64,000 nt of DNA from Prevotella sp. khp7 (GTDB lineage Bacteria > Bacteroidota > Bacteroidia > Bacteroidales > Bacteroidaceae): NCBI RefSeq assembly GCF_900109055.1, contig NZ_FOIV01000004.1:496001-560000 (forward strand), written 5' to 3'. The position numbers were made by a program, and so were the translations under genes. This document shows positions 46,648 through 55,418 of the stretch, piece by piece (positions within the stretch are counted from its first letter, which is position 1; every line of letters begins with the position of its first letter). A model generated the notes under the pieces. That model had not been told where the DNA came from, made no database searches, and saw only the letters and a list, made by a program, of their open reading frames with translations.

Positions 46648-48771
46648 TTACTTATATACATATCTGATTTTAAAGCCAATATAGCGACCTGGCAGGGGTC
46701 GGTTGAACTCCGACACCACGTGGCGATCGGTCAGGTTCTTGGCTCTCAGGGTCAGCGTCAATCGGTTGTCCATAAAACTATGCTCCAGGGCAGCATCCAA
46801 CGTGAAAGAGGTGGGAATCTTGCGCTCCTGATACTTGCTCACCTCGAAGTCGTAGAAATACTCATGGATATAGGCCGCATCGAGCAACAGACGGGTGTTC
46901 TGGCCCTTGCCGCCAAACAGGTTCTCCTTGTGGAGCTCGGCGCCGAAGTTGCCCATCAGGTAAGGCACGTTGGGTATACGTAGATTCTTGGTGGGGTTAG
47001 GCACATTGGTGCCTGGAGTCAGCTTGCGCACGTCGCGCAGGTCCTGCCAGGTGCCGTTGGCATAAAGGTAAAGCAGCCTGGTGACGTCGCCTTTCAACTC
47101 AAGTTCCACTCCCTTTGTACGAACCGTGCCAAAGTTACGATAACGAGCCATGGTAGGTATAATGTCGGGAGTAAAACGTATCATATCTTCCAGCTGATTG
47201 TAGTAGCCCGTCAGTTCCATCTCCAACAGACCACCATCACTTTTCAGGTGACGATATATCAAGCCCAAGTTTACACCGTTGGTACGTTCTGGCTTGAGTG
47301 CGGGCGAGGCAAGGATACTGAATCCATTACCAATGAGTTCTTCGGTAGTAGGTATGCGTACCTCGGAATTAAACGAGGCTTTAATCATCCAATCGCGGGC
47401 AAACTTATAGCGCATGGCATCATTGAAACCAAAATAGTTCTTGGAGATCTCTACTGACTCTGGCTCGCTTACGCTATAAACATCAATACTACGCGACGAT
47501 GACGAGAAATGGTAGTCCTTGAGCGTAAAAGCGTTCTGGAACTTGCCGTCAAACAACGTCAGGTCGTACGAGAAACCGATTGTAACAGTGTTCATCTTGC
47601 TGGGAAAGTTGGCTTTGAATCCCATCGCCTTATCCATCAGCGAGTCGTTGGGGTGCATCGAGCTGTGATCGGCATACACATTCAGGTTAAGCGAGTGGTG
47701 CAGGTCGATTGTATATCCCAGATTTAGTTTGCAGGTAACCTCATTGGTACGTGTGCGTCCATCGCTGGGGTAGGAATTCTGCTCGCCACCATAAACCGAT
47801 GTGGGCGGCATCTGATTACCATCCCAATCGTAGCGATGCATGGCCTTGTCCTTCATGCCTGAGTAGCCCAATACGTAGCCTGCATCCAAGTCCAGGTCAA
47901 GACCATCGAGAAAGAAATCGTTCCTCTTTACTTTCAGCGCTGCCACATAGTTGTCGGAGTAATTGTAGGCCTCGCGAATATCAATGTCTATTCCCTGTAT
48001 CTCCTGCTTGGTATGCATACCTATCAATTCCAGTTTCAGCTCGTCGAACCACCATTTCGTAGCTTTGATAGAACCGCCACAAATGGCTTTGTCAAACTGG
48101 TCGTGGTCACGCTCCACCCAGCGGCCGTCTATATGGTCTAATCGCATTTTATAGTTATTCTTGGCAAACGAGTAGGTACCACCTAAGCCAAATTGCAGGC
48201 CACTTTTACTATCAGTACGTTTGAACACACCCGACACCTGATGGGTATTAAACGAGCCTATCTCATAAGAGAAGTCGAGATATAGAGGTGGGTATTCTTT
48301 AGTCACCACGTTAACGGCGCCACCTAATGCTGATCCGCCAAAACGATAGGGCACCAGTCCCTTATACACCTCGATACGCTCAATCATATCGGTTGGTACA
48401 TCGTTAAGGGCAACAAAGTTACTAAGTTGCGACATCGGGGCCTCGTCAATATACATACCGATGCGCTTGCCCTCCAGTCCACGAACGGAGATACGCGAGG
48501 CACTGCCAAGTCCACCCGTGTTACGTACAGTGACGCCCACGGTGCGCGACAGTACATCATTAATATTGTTGGCCGTACCCTGCAACTGGTGCTGTCCAAT
48601 CACGGTGACGGGCATACCCGACTCCTTAAGTTTTCTGATTCTGCTGCGGCCCATCACCTGGACCTCTCGCAATCTCACTGTGTCTTTTACGGTCAATACG
48701 CTGTCAACATCAGCAGCCATAACCATGCTACACATACAAAAACCAATTCCTAATAAACATCTTTTTACCAT
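46648..48771 (-). CDS. TonB-dependent receptor (FepA/CirA-like architecture)
   Basis: A 707-residue receptor without the N-terminal carboxypeptidase-like domain. Signal peptide ending near MVMAAD, TonB-box region VRLREVQVMG, plug (about 60-170; INDVLSRTVGVTVRNTGGLGSASRISVRGLEG, VPYRFGGSALGGAVNVVT) and a 22-stranded barrel ending GFKIRYVYK. This architecture is typical of iron-siderophore, heme or cobalamin receptors rather than glycan importers. It is transcribed from the tetR promoter (30-bp gap) with the beta-propeller lipoprotein as partner. The substrate is not known. Confidence 0.9.
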   Translation of the reverse strand: MVKRCLLGIGFCMCSMVMAADVDSVLTVKDTVRLREVQVMGRSRIRKLKESGMPVTVIGQHQLQGTANNINDVLSRTVGVTVRNTGGLGSASRISVRGLEGKRIGMYIDEAPMSQLSNFVALNDVPTDMIERIEVYKGLVPYRFGGSALGGAVNVVTKEYPPLYLDFSYEIGSFNTHQVSGVFKRTDSKSGLQFGLGGTYSFAKNNYKMRLDHIDGRWVERDHDQFDKAICGGSIKATKWWFDELKLELIGMHTKQEIQGIDIDIREAYNYSDNYVAALKVKRNDFFLDGLDLDLDAGYVLGYSGMKDKAMHRYDWDGNQMPPTSVYGGEQNSYPSDGRTRTNEVTCKLNLGYTIDLHHSLNLNVYADHSSMHPNDSLMDKAMGFKANFPSKMNTVTIGFSYDLTLFDGKFQNAFTLKDYHFSSSSRSIDVYSVSEPESVEISKNYFGFNDAMRYKFARDWMIKASFNSEVRIPTTEELIGNGFSILASPALKPERTNGVNLGLIYRHLKSDGGLLEMELTGYYNQLEDMIRFTPDIIPTMARYRNFGTVRTKGVELELKGDVTRLLYLYANGTWQDLRDVRKLTPGTNVPNPTKNLRIPNVPYLMGNFGAELHKENLFGGKGQNTRLLLDAAYIHEYFYDFEVSKYQERKIPTSFTLDAALEHSFMDNRLTLTLRAKNLTDRHVVSEFNRPLPGRYIGFKIRYVYK

Positions 48772-48801
48772 AATTGAAACTTTATATATCTTTCTTCTTT
48801 A

Positions 48802-49425
48802 TTAATGATTCATCAGTGCTCGCCAGCCTGCAAATTCAAACAGAATGTAGTCCTCGATTGCCTTTTTGGTTTCCTGCGCCGATAGGTTGTGCTTGATGAC
48901 CTCAGAGATGAAGTTGAACATCCATACCATATGAATGTGATAGGTGAAAGGCGTATGGATGGTGCTGAAGTCGGGATACTGGCAGCCCAACTCGTTCATA
49001 AACTCCAATACCATGTTGGAGCACTCCTCGGTATACTGATCGATGTAATTCTCGAGCGAGGAGCCTTGCGATTGGTAGAGCAACAACTTCAGTTCATCGC
49101 GGTGGTTGTTGATGAGGCACATGTACTCCTGCACATTATTGGCAATCAACTCGTTACACTCACCGCTGGCATACCTCAGAAAGGCCTCTTGGTTGTCTAC
49201 ATTGTGGTGCTCGTGCATCATCCTCTCGAGTTCCTGAATAAGCGGCCCGACGATATGACGGAACAACTCATCCTTACTCTTGAAGTAATTATAGATATTA
49301 CTCACTCCAATGCCCACCCCCTTCGCGATATCGCGCATTGAGGTCTTGGCGTAGCCGTCGCGCAGGAACACTTGCTTTGACACCCTTAATATATGTTCAC
49401 GTGTGTAATCCTTTTTTATCTGCAT
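48802..49425 (-). CDS. TetR/AcrR-family transcriptional repressor
   Basis: A 207-residue regulator. The N-terminal HTH (about 10-55) reads ILRVSKQVFLRDGYAKTSM then DIAKGVGIGVSNIYNYFKSKDELF, fully typical. The ligand-binding C-terminal region is helical and Met/Glu-rich without family-specific marks. It is the first gene before a TonB receptor, a lipoprotein and (after a terminator) an MMPL pump. A GAACA-N11-TGTTC palindrome lies 22 bp before its ATG, and a near copy precedes the pump, so autoregulation plus control of the pump is a sound guess. Confidence 0.92.
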   Translation of the reverse strand: MQIKKDYTREHILRVSKQVFLRDGYAKTSMRDIAKGVGIGVSNIYNYFKSKDELFRHIVGPLIQELERMMHEHHNVDNQEAFLRYASGECNELIANNVQEYMCLINNHRDELKLLLYQSQGSSLENYIDQYTEECSNMVLEFMNELGCQYPDFSTIHTPFTYHIHMVWMFNFISEVIKHNLSAQETKKAIEDYILFEFAGWRALMNH

Positions 49426-49446
49426 AGTCTTTTAAACGCTAAAAAC

Positions 49447-49467
49447 GAACAAAGTTCTAAATTGTTC
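49447..49467. promoter_or_regulatory. Palindromic operator before tetR
   Basis: GAACA-N11-TGTTC, 22 bp before the ATG and directly below the terminator-like hairpin; the partner copy is at 45328-45348. Confidence 0.65.
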
Positions 49468-49546
49468 ATAAAAAAAGAGAACCCGCACCCATGCGAGTCC
49501 TCTCTAACTTTATAAATTGCTTCTTATAACAACTGTACCTTATCAT
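49466..49546 (-). CDS. Possible 26-codon leader reading frame before tetR
   Basis: An ATG at 49546 opens a 26-codon frame through the hairpin (begins MIRYSCYKKQ, ends GAGSLFL) and stops at the edge of the operator. It starts about 16 nt from the predicted transcript start. There is no good Shine-Dalgarno and no coding evidence beyond position; it could be chance. Confidence 0.2.
   Translation of the reverse strand: MIRYSCYKKQFIKLERTRMGAGSLFL
49470..49503 (-). terminator. Terminator-like hairpin within the tetR leader
   Basis: Minus-strand 12-bp stem AGAGGACTCGCA / TGCGGGTTCTCT (two G-T pairs), loop TGGG, followed by six or more T. The tetR promoter lies upstream of it, so it would act as an attenuator for tetR; it could also stop transcripts running on from the DUF6850-like gene that ends 172 bp earlier. 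Confidence 0.65.
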
Positions 49547-49568
49547 GATTTATTCATCTTTCGGGGTG

Positions 49569-49619
49569 CAAAGGTACGGTAATTCCCCCAAACACACAAT
49601 ACCTAAAACTGAGTGTTTT
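49569..49619 (-). promoter_or_regulatory. tetR promoter with shared upstream element
   Basis: Minus strand: TACCTTTG at 49576-49569, exactly 20 bp, TATTG at 49601-49597, and immediately upstream AAAAC-N5-GTTTT then AGG (49619-49602). The 23-bp upstream block is identical to the one at 55881-55903. Farther up are ATCCTA-N5-TAGGAT (49636-49652) and TAGGTAT (49665-49671). Confidence 0.75.
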
Positions 49620-49674
49620 GTCATTACAAAATTGCATCCTAAGTAATAGGATATTAATCATAATTAGGTATATA

Positions 49675-51342
49675 CTAGAACATTATAAATAAAGAAGTAC
49701 TGCCCCACTGTTCGTTATGCTTATCAGGATATGCCGAAATCATAGGTGCCGTTGAAGGAAAACCGATAACATCGGTATAACATGCATCATCAAGACGATG
49801 ACCATTGGCAAGATAAGCCTTCCCTTTAATGCCTACAATGACACTCTTCAACCGATGTTGCCACGTCACATCCGCAATAAACTTATGAAGATTGGCTGTT
49901 CGATAGGCATAGGGAGCAAAGGCATGCTGGAAGTCAAGGTGGGTTATCTTCTGATTCTGCATCTGAACATGGTAGTCGTGAGAGCCAATACGCTGACAAG
50001 CATAAACTAAATTAAAAGCCAAAGCGTTGCGACTACCCTGCCAGTTCACCCCCACCTTAACATGAGGAGTCAGCCTTCTTACATTGATTCGATAATCACC
50101 TATCTTGTATTTCTCGTCATATCTATCTGTGGCAATACCACCCTGCAGACTTAATTCAAAACGGCCCATATTCTTTGCAGTTCTCAAAGCAACCTCCATA
50201 CGGTCAGTATTACGACTGTAATTCTGGCGGGTGTCAATAGTACGGAAATCGTAGATATTATTAGCATTGTCAATTAGGTATTCCTCTATAATATTCTCAT
50301 AGCCCTTTCTCAACATGAGGTCGGCTTGTACCATCAGTTCAAAGCGCCAGCTATTTTTCGGATCGTATGCCAGACTGAGCATTGGAGTGAGGTGATGCGA
50401 ACATGATTCATAGAGATTATAAATATCACTTTCTTCGGTTTCCATATGCTGATAGGCATAAGCCAGTGAGGCATGAAAACGCAGTTTGTTTCTCTGTGGT
50501 GAGAGGTATTGCAAACGGGCATTATACTCATCAACATAATACATACGCGATTTGCCGAATGACACGCCGCTCTGACGTGTATCATAGAGACCAAAGCCAT
50601 AACACACGAAGAAGCGATCCTGCTGCCCAGGACGCCAATATCGTAATTGCATGTGCTGTTTGTTACGGCCATACCCCCAATCAAGCATCAGCAGATGTCC
50701 GTTCACATCACGTGCGGCTCCCATGTTAAAGCGCAGCCAGGTTGTATTGTTCAAGGCGCGTGGATCAGAAAGCCGATATGCCTGCTCGCCATAGAACGAA
50801 CCTTTTACGCCAAGAACCCACTGCTGAACTTTCAATGCATAATTTCCTTCAGCATAATAGCTATCGAACTTGAAGTCACCACCACATGAATCTGTGGATA
50901 TATAAGGGAAGTAAAGTTCTGGCAACCGCATGGCACTCCACCCGATATTGCGATGGTCACCTTGTGCATACTGGATGTTACCCGAAAGCGTACCACTACG
51001 GGGTGTGGTATACTCACCATACGCACCAACACGATAGTCCGAAGAACCGTCACCCTCATAAGGGATGAAATCCCCCTTTCCGTCACCGCTTGCCAACCCT
51101 GCATAAACGATAGCCGTACGACGACGAAGCATCGTGTCATTACAGTTTCGCCACTCTGTGAAAACGGGATTGGCATACAAGGCACAGCTGTTGCTCAGCG
51201 AAATATCGACATTATCAGTAAGGCTGCGGTCTTCTTGCGGTGACAGAGGATGAGTGACGCGGTCAAGCAGCAGTTGGGCTGATGCCTGACAACCACAGAT
51301 GATGGCTACGAGTGATATGTATATTCGTAATTTGCGTATCAT
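49675..51342 (-). CDS. Outer-membrane barrel protein (DUF6850-like), locus A
   Basis: A 555-residue exported barrel. The signal peptide ends near CQASAQ. Strand-rich throughout, with GNIQYAQGDHRNIGWSAMRLPELYFPY and YYAEGNYALKVQQWVLGVKGSFYGE. The same two blocks appear, diverged, in the protein at 60160 (GKASYMTGKNRNIKWNSVSDYELLEPY), so these are paralogues. The C-terminus GSTSLFIMF is barrel-like. Its ATG overlaps the stop of the TonB receptor (ATGA), making it the last gene of locus A. The role is unknown; the co-occurrence with the receptor suggests an accessory channel or assembly partner. The DUF number is from memory. Confidence 0.75.
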   Translation of the reverse strand: MIRKLRIYISLVAIICGCQASAQLLLDRVTHPLSPQEDRSLTDNVDISLSNSCALYANPVFTEWRNCNDTMLRRRTAIVYAGLASGDGKGDFIPYEGDGSSDYRVGAYGEYTTPRSGTLSGNIQYAQGDHRNIGWSAMRLPELYFPYISTDSCGGDFKFDSYYAEGNYALKVQQWVLGVKGSFYGEQAYRLSDPRALNNTTWLRFNMGAARDVNGHLLMLDWGYGRNKQHMQLRYWRPGQQDRFFVCYGFGLYDTRQSGVSFGKSRMYYVDEYNARLQYLSPQRNKLRFHASLAYAYQHMETEESDIYNLYESCSHHLTPMLSLAYDPKNSWRFELMVQADLMLRKGYENIIEEYLIDNANNIYDFRTIDTRQNYSRNTDRMEVALRTAKNMGRFELSLQGGIATDRYDEKYKIGDYRINVRRLTPHVKVGVNWQGSRNALAFNLVYACQRIGSHDYHVQMQNQKITHLDFQHAFAPYAYRTANLHKFIADVTWQHRLKSVIVGIKGKAYLANGHRLDDACYTDVIGFPSTAPMISAYPDKHNEQWGSTSLFIMF

Positions 51343-54116
51343 AAGTTGAAATTAAAAAACAGTTCAAGTCCGAAATAAGGGTCATGCCATTCGCGTTGGG
51401 TGACCTTACTACCAGAGAGGTATTTAGGACTGATATCGAGCAAGCCGTTGACAAAGAACGAGAGTTTGGTTCCTTTTTTGAACTCCTTGGTGGCCTTCAG
51501 ATTCCAAAGCAGTGACACAGGTTTCTCATTACGGGCATACTTCACTGGCAGAATAGTACGGCGGAAATAACGGAATGTACCATCATCGGCTGCGATCTGG
51601 GCACGAATAATGTCATCAACGGGTTTAAGGGCACCACTCATGTCAATGTATTCGGTGGGGATATAATCGTGGTTATCCTTATACTGTGAGGTGTTAAGCC
51701 ACACTACCTGGAAGAAGTTCGTCAGGAAGAGTTTGAACTTCGGGATATGTGTGTTCAGCCATATATTGGAATTCAGACGACGATATTGGTTCTTGGCTCC
51801 ATTGTCATAGATGCAGACATAAGGATACTCCTTTCCACCGATCTTCACGGCAGGGTAATAGTAAAGTGGCAACGACGAGGCATAGTCTGTCTGATAATAG
51901 GCGCCATTGATTTCTACCGTTGTCGACAGGGGCACTATCTTTGGAAAGATAAGTCGGTACTCTATACCACGCTTTGTCACCTTGCTGGAGTTCATGACCT
52001 TCTTCGATGTAGTAAAGATGCTGTATTGTTCCTCTATATAGTCGTTTTTCTGAGGTGTACGGCCTTCGATGCTTACATCGGACTTCAGTGTGGTGTAGAG
52101 ATTGTATGTTAACGGATAGTACTCTGTAAAATACTCAAATCCCATATCCGACTGTTCATAAAACGCGGTAAGTGAAATGCTCAATCCCTGATAGTCAATA
52201 TCCCATCCAGCTTCCGCCTTTTTGTTTTTGTTAGCCTTTAATTCACGATTGGCCACATCATATATATTTGTATAAGTAATGAGGTGACGATATTGTGGAT
52301 CATTGGTATAAGCGTTAAGCATATAAAAGTCCTTATAGAGTTTCTCTGGATAGAGGTAGTCAAGCGTTGGCGTCTTGCTTTCTGTGCCAAAGCCAATTCT
52401 AAAGGTATTCTTAACTGTTCTGCCCACAGTATAGGAGAGATTTATTCGAGGATCTGTCAGCACTCGGCCGTGCAGATAATAGTCCGACGGCAGGTTTGTC
52501 AGCATAGAGGCACGACCTCCAATAGAGAGTTGGAGAATGTTACGCTTACTATCATCATAGATAAAATCCGCCTGGACATATCCAGCACCAGTACCGAGGG
52601 CAGGAATAGCCCAGTTAGGGCGAGGGCGCATGTAGGAGTTATCGTATGGAAAAGGCGGACGCTTCTCATCTTCAATCACAGCTCCTGCGCCATGATTCTT
52701 AACGTTGGTATACTCTGCGCCATACATCAAGTTTAGCATCATATTCCTGAATAGCGGTATACGTGAGTTGGCATTGAGTTGGGCATAGATATTCACGGGC
52801 TGGTTGTCGATGTAGAAATCGCTATAATACTTTCGTGGCAGATAGATTCCCTCATGTTCGCCTTCTTCGTAGGCCAAAGGCATGTTCATCGGTCCAGAAC
52901 CAGAGAGTACCAAACGATGACGACTGATTTTGTCGCGGGTATAGTCGGCAGAGAGGGTAAGCTCTATCTGGTCGAGCCATGTCTTACTGAAAGTCATACA
53001 CCCCTTCATCATCAGTCCCGTACGACTATAGTCGGCCTTATAGGTTTCGTCGTATTCGTAAGTCAGTTCATCCTTTTTCATCTTGCTGGTGGTAATGGTC
53101 TGACTCAGTCGTGCGTCAAGATCCAAGTTGTAGCCACCTACTTTCACCTTATTATTATAATAGAGTTGTCCTGTCAGTCGCGAGAATTTATCCATTTCCT
53201 CACGGATGTCATCGATAGAGTGCAGATAGTCTATACCAGCGTGCAATGTTCCAGCTTTTTCTCCCAGTCGGAAACCTTTTCCCATATATATGAGTTTGTT
53301 TTTCAGGTCGGTCTTCAAACGAACACGTAATGGCGTGACACCGTGCTTCGAGGAGATACTGATCATGCCACTCGACAGATTACCATAACGGGCAGAGGAG
53401 ATTCCTCTGGTAAACTCCACACTTTGTATATGGTCTGTAGAGATATATCGCATATCAGTTCCCTGGTTGATGCCCGTACGGTTTCTCACCTCACTGTCAT
53501 AGGTGCCACTCCCCTCGGTGATACCCACTAATTGTGAACGGATACCATCGTTGGAAACGGGAGCGCCGTCGGTGACAATCCCCACGCCAAGGGAAGTATT
53601 GGCATCGGTACCGACCTGACGGCTGCTGATTTGCGAGAACTGTGTCAGATTATTCTCCTTATACACACTGCCAGGCAATAACAGCATCACATCGGCAAGC
53701 GACGTTGGTTGTATATATTCTAAGGCCGCCTCATCAACAACAACTTTTCCCTTTCGGCTTCTTTTGGCCATCACCTCGAATTCGGGCAGAGCGAAACTGC
53801 TACTTTGAAGCTGTAGTTGAAGATTCTGGGTCTTACTGACCACTATAGACTTCTTCAACTTCGCATAGCCCAGACATTCCACTTCAAGTATGTGTTTGCC
53901 GGCAGGAATATTGCGTAATTCGAAATATCCGTTGATATCACAGAGTGTACGCAACTCCTGATTCTGTATACTAACGATGGCGAAGCTTGCAGCCTCGCCA
54001 TCGTGATCAGTGATGACTTTCCCCTTGACTGTGTAGGACTGTCCGATAATGGAAGTCGCCTTACACAGCAGGAGAAGGATCAATAAACAAAATTTAATAT
54101 GATTTGAAAGATACAT
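51339..54116 (-). CDS. TonB-dependent receptor, locus A
   Basis: A 925-residue receptor with a signal peptide, a carboxypeptidase-regulatory-like domain (about 27-105, YTVKGKVITDHDGEAASFAIV), plug (about 125-260; IQPTSLADVMLLLPGS, STDHIQSVEFTRGISSARYGNLSSGMISI) and barrel ending FGLELFFNFNL. It is a clear paralogue of the receptor at 57048: the same plug landmarks and the same KLIYMGKGF / KLLYLSKGL block after it. Unlike SusC it has no VVGYGTQ-type segment and no SusD partner. It is flanked by a DUF4876-like lipoprotein (2-bp gap) and the DUF6850-like barrel (4-bp overlap). Confidence 0.92.
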   Translation of the reverse strand: MYLSNHIKFCLLILLLLCKATSIIGQSYTVKGKVITDHDGEAASFAIVSIQNQELRTLCDINGYFELRNIPAGKHILEVECLGYAKLKKSIVVSKTQNLQLQLQSSSFALPEFEVMAKRSRKGKVVVDEAALEYIQPTSLADVMLLLPGSVYKENNLTQFSQISSRQVGTDANTSLGVGIVTDGAPVSNDGIRSQLVGITEGSGTYDSEVRNRTGINQGTDMRYISTDHIQSVEFTRGISSARYGNLSSGMISISSKHGVTPLRVRLKTDLKNKLIYMGKGFRLGEKAGTLHAGIDYLHSIDDIREEMDKFSRLTGQLYYNNKVKVGGYNLDLDARLSQTITTSKMKKDELTYEYDETYKADYSRTGLMMKGCMTFSKTWLDQIELTLSADYTRDKISRHRLVLSGSGPMNMPLAYEEGEHEGIYLPRKYYSDFYIDNQPVNIYAQLNANSRIPLFRNMMLNLMYGAEYTNVKNHGAGAVIEDEKRPPFPYDNSYMRPRPNWAIPALGTGAGYVQADFIYDDSKRNILQLSIGGRASMLTNLPSDYYLHGRVLTDPRINLSYTVGRTVKNTFRIGFGTESKTPTLDYLYPEKLYKDFYMLNAYTNDPQYRHLITYTNIYDVANRELKANKNKKAEAGWDIDYQGLSISLTAFYEQSDMGFEYFTEYYPLTYNLYTTLKSDVSIEGRTPQKNDYIEEQYSIFTTSKKVMNSSKVTKRGIEYRLIFPKIVPLSTTVEINGAYYQTDYASSLPLYYYPAVKIGGKEYPYVCIYDNGAKNQYRRLNSNIWLNTHIPKFKLFLTNFFQVVWLNTSQYKDNHDYIPTEYIDMSGALKPVDDIIRAQIAADDGTFRYFRRTILPVKYARNEKPVSLLWNLKATKEFKKGTKLSFFVNGLLDISPKYLSGSKVTQREWHDPYFGLELFFNFNL

Positions 54117-54118
54117 TA

Positions 54119-55399
54119 TTATTTATTATTACGCCAACCAACGGGGAATGCCGTCTGTACTTTACCCGCTGCCTTGCGCTCGTTCACATCCTGCATGTCC
54201 TCACTACTATTATTGGTGTCCTGATAGAAAGTCTTGTCACCTACTTTAATTTCCTTGCGGATGCAGAGCTCCTGACGGTGGCAACCATTGACAAGGAACT
54301 TGCCGCGGTCTACGGTCTCGGGCACCACACGTGTCTTCACGTCCTGAGGCACGTCGCTGGTCTGGATGCCGTCAATGATATTCTCAGTCTCAATAGCCAA
54401 GATATGAATATCTATATCGCCCTCGGGAGTTGTCTCAGTTGCATCGACATGGGTCTTCGAGAGTGTGGTGTGGCTGTTGACGAAAGCGTCGACAGTCGAC
54501 TGCTGACCATTCTCCAAACGGAACATCACAGGCGAGACATAACCACGAGGCTGGAAGAAGAAACCGTAAGAGTCACCATTCTCTGTGATGAGCACGTTGG
54601 GAACACTGGGGTTGTCCACATCGTTGGCATCGGGACCATAGTACACCTCGAAGTCTGCTCCACTCAAGTCTACGGCGTGATCATAGGCAATCTCACCATT
54701 CACAACCTCTGAGTGGTTGATTGCAGTAAAGGCGATCACCAGCTTTTCACCAGGCTGAACCGGATGCTCCTTGCCACTACCGGGAATGGTGATGAAGCCG
54801 CCGATAGGCACCTGATCAGGATAGTAGCTGTCATACCACAACTCTTTAGGCCACCATGAGATATGCATCGTTACACCTACGCTCACACCATCGGCATAGA
54901 GCACATCCTCCGTAGGATTAAAGAGAACGATATACTGATCGGGGTGCATCATACGACCCGAGTTGGTCTCACCGTTGAAGAATACCTCACTAAAGATAAA
55001 GTCCTTGCCTAACGCACTGGCTGGTAACGAGTTGACATAACCATCAATAACCTGTCCGTCAGTGTTCACGTTTACGTTTTCCATACGCAGCGAGATGACC
55101 ACCTGCTCCCCTTGAGCATTGGTGATGTTCTTCTCAATAGATACGTTGTAGACACCCATAGGCAGAGAAGCAATCACACTTCCGTTGGCATCCAGTGAGA
55201 ACGATTTGGTATCCTGGTTTCGTACCTCAGTAAACTGTACAGGCGTACCTGCTAAGGCAGAAACGTCAAGGGCACCCGCCACTTTAGGAATGGCATTAAA
55301 CGTCACGTCAATCTTCTTTTCAGCCTCATCATCAGAGCATGAGGCCAACAGCACTGGGCAGATGAGAGCTGCCAGTGCGAATTTAAATAATCGCATCAT
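54119..55399 (-). CDS. DUF4876-like lipoprotein, locus A
   Basis: A 426-residue lipoprotein with its lipobox ending at C21 (PVLLASC). Two parts: an N-terminal sandwich (about 30-145) and a larger C-terminal domain opening with DFIFSEVFFNGETNSGRMMHPDQYIVLFNPTEDVLYADG. The protein at 61707 has the same plan (GGFVISEVFFTGTTTPEGKQYSNDQYVVITNNSDVTLYADS). The domain ends with DTNNSSEDM, again matched in the paralogue (DTNNSANDF). It is probably a surface-exposed partner of the adjacent receptor. The function is not established; the DUF number is from memory. Confidence 0.78.
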   Translation of the reverse strand: MMRLFKFALAALICPVLLASCSDDEAEKKIDVTFNAIPKVAGALDVSALAGTPVQFTEVRNQDTKSFSLDANGSVIASLPMGVYNVSIEKNITNAQGEQVVISLRMENVNVNTDGQVIDGYVNSLPASALGKDFIFSEVFFNGETNSGRMMHPDQYIVLFNPTEDVLYADGVSVGVTMHISWWPKELWYDSYYPDQVPIGGFITIPGSGKEHPVQPGEKLVIAFTAINHSEVVNGEIAYDHAVDLSGADFEVYYGPDANDVDNPSVPNVLITENGDSYGFFFQPRGYVSPVMFRLENGQQSTVDAFVNSHTTLSKTHVDATETTPEGDIDIHILAIETENIIDGIQTSDVPQDVKTRVVPETVDRGKFLVNGCHRQELCIRKEIKVGDKTFYQDTNNSSEDMQDVNERKAAGKVQTAFPVGWRNNK

Positions 55400-55418
55400 T
55401 GTTGTTTGAAATTAAATG

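Noticed and set aside
52779..53330. A 183-codon plus-strand frame opposite the locus A receptor
   Set aside because: Antisense to a receptor with intact plug and barrel motifs; no signal, RBS or family pattern.
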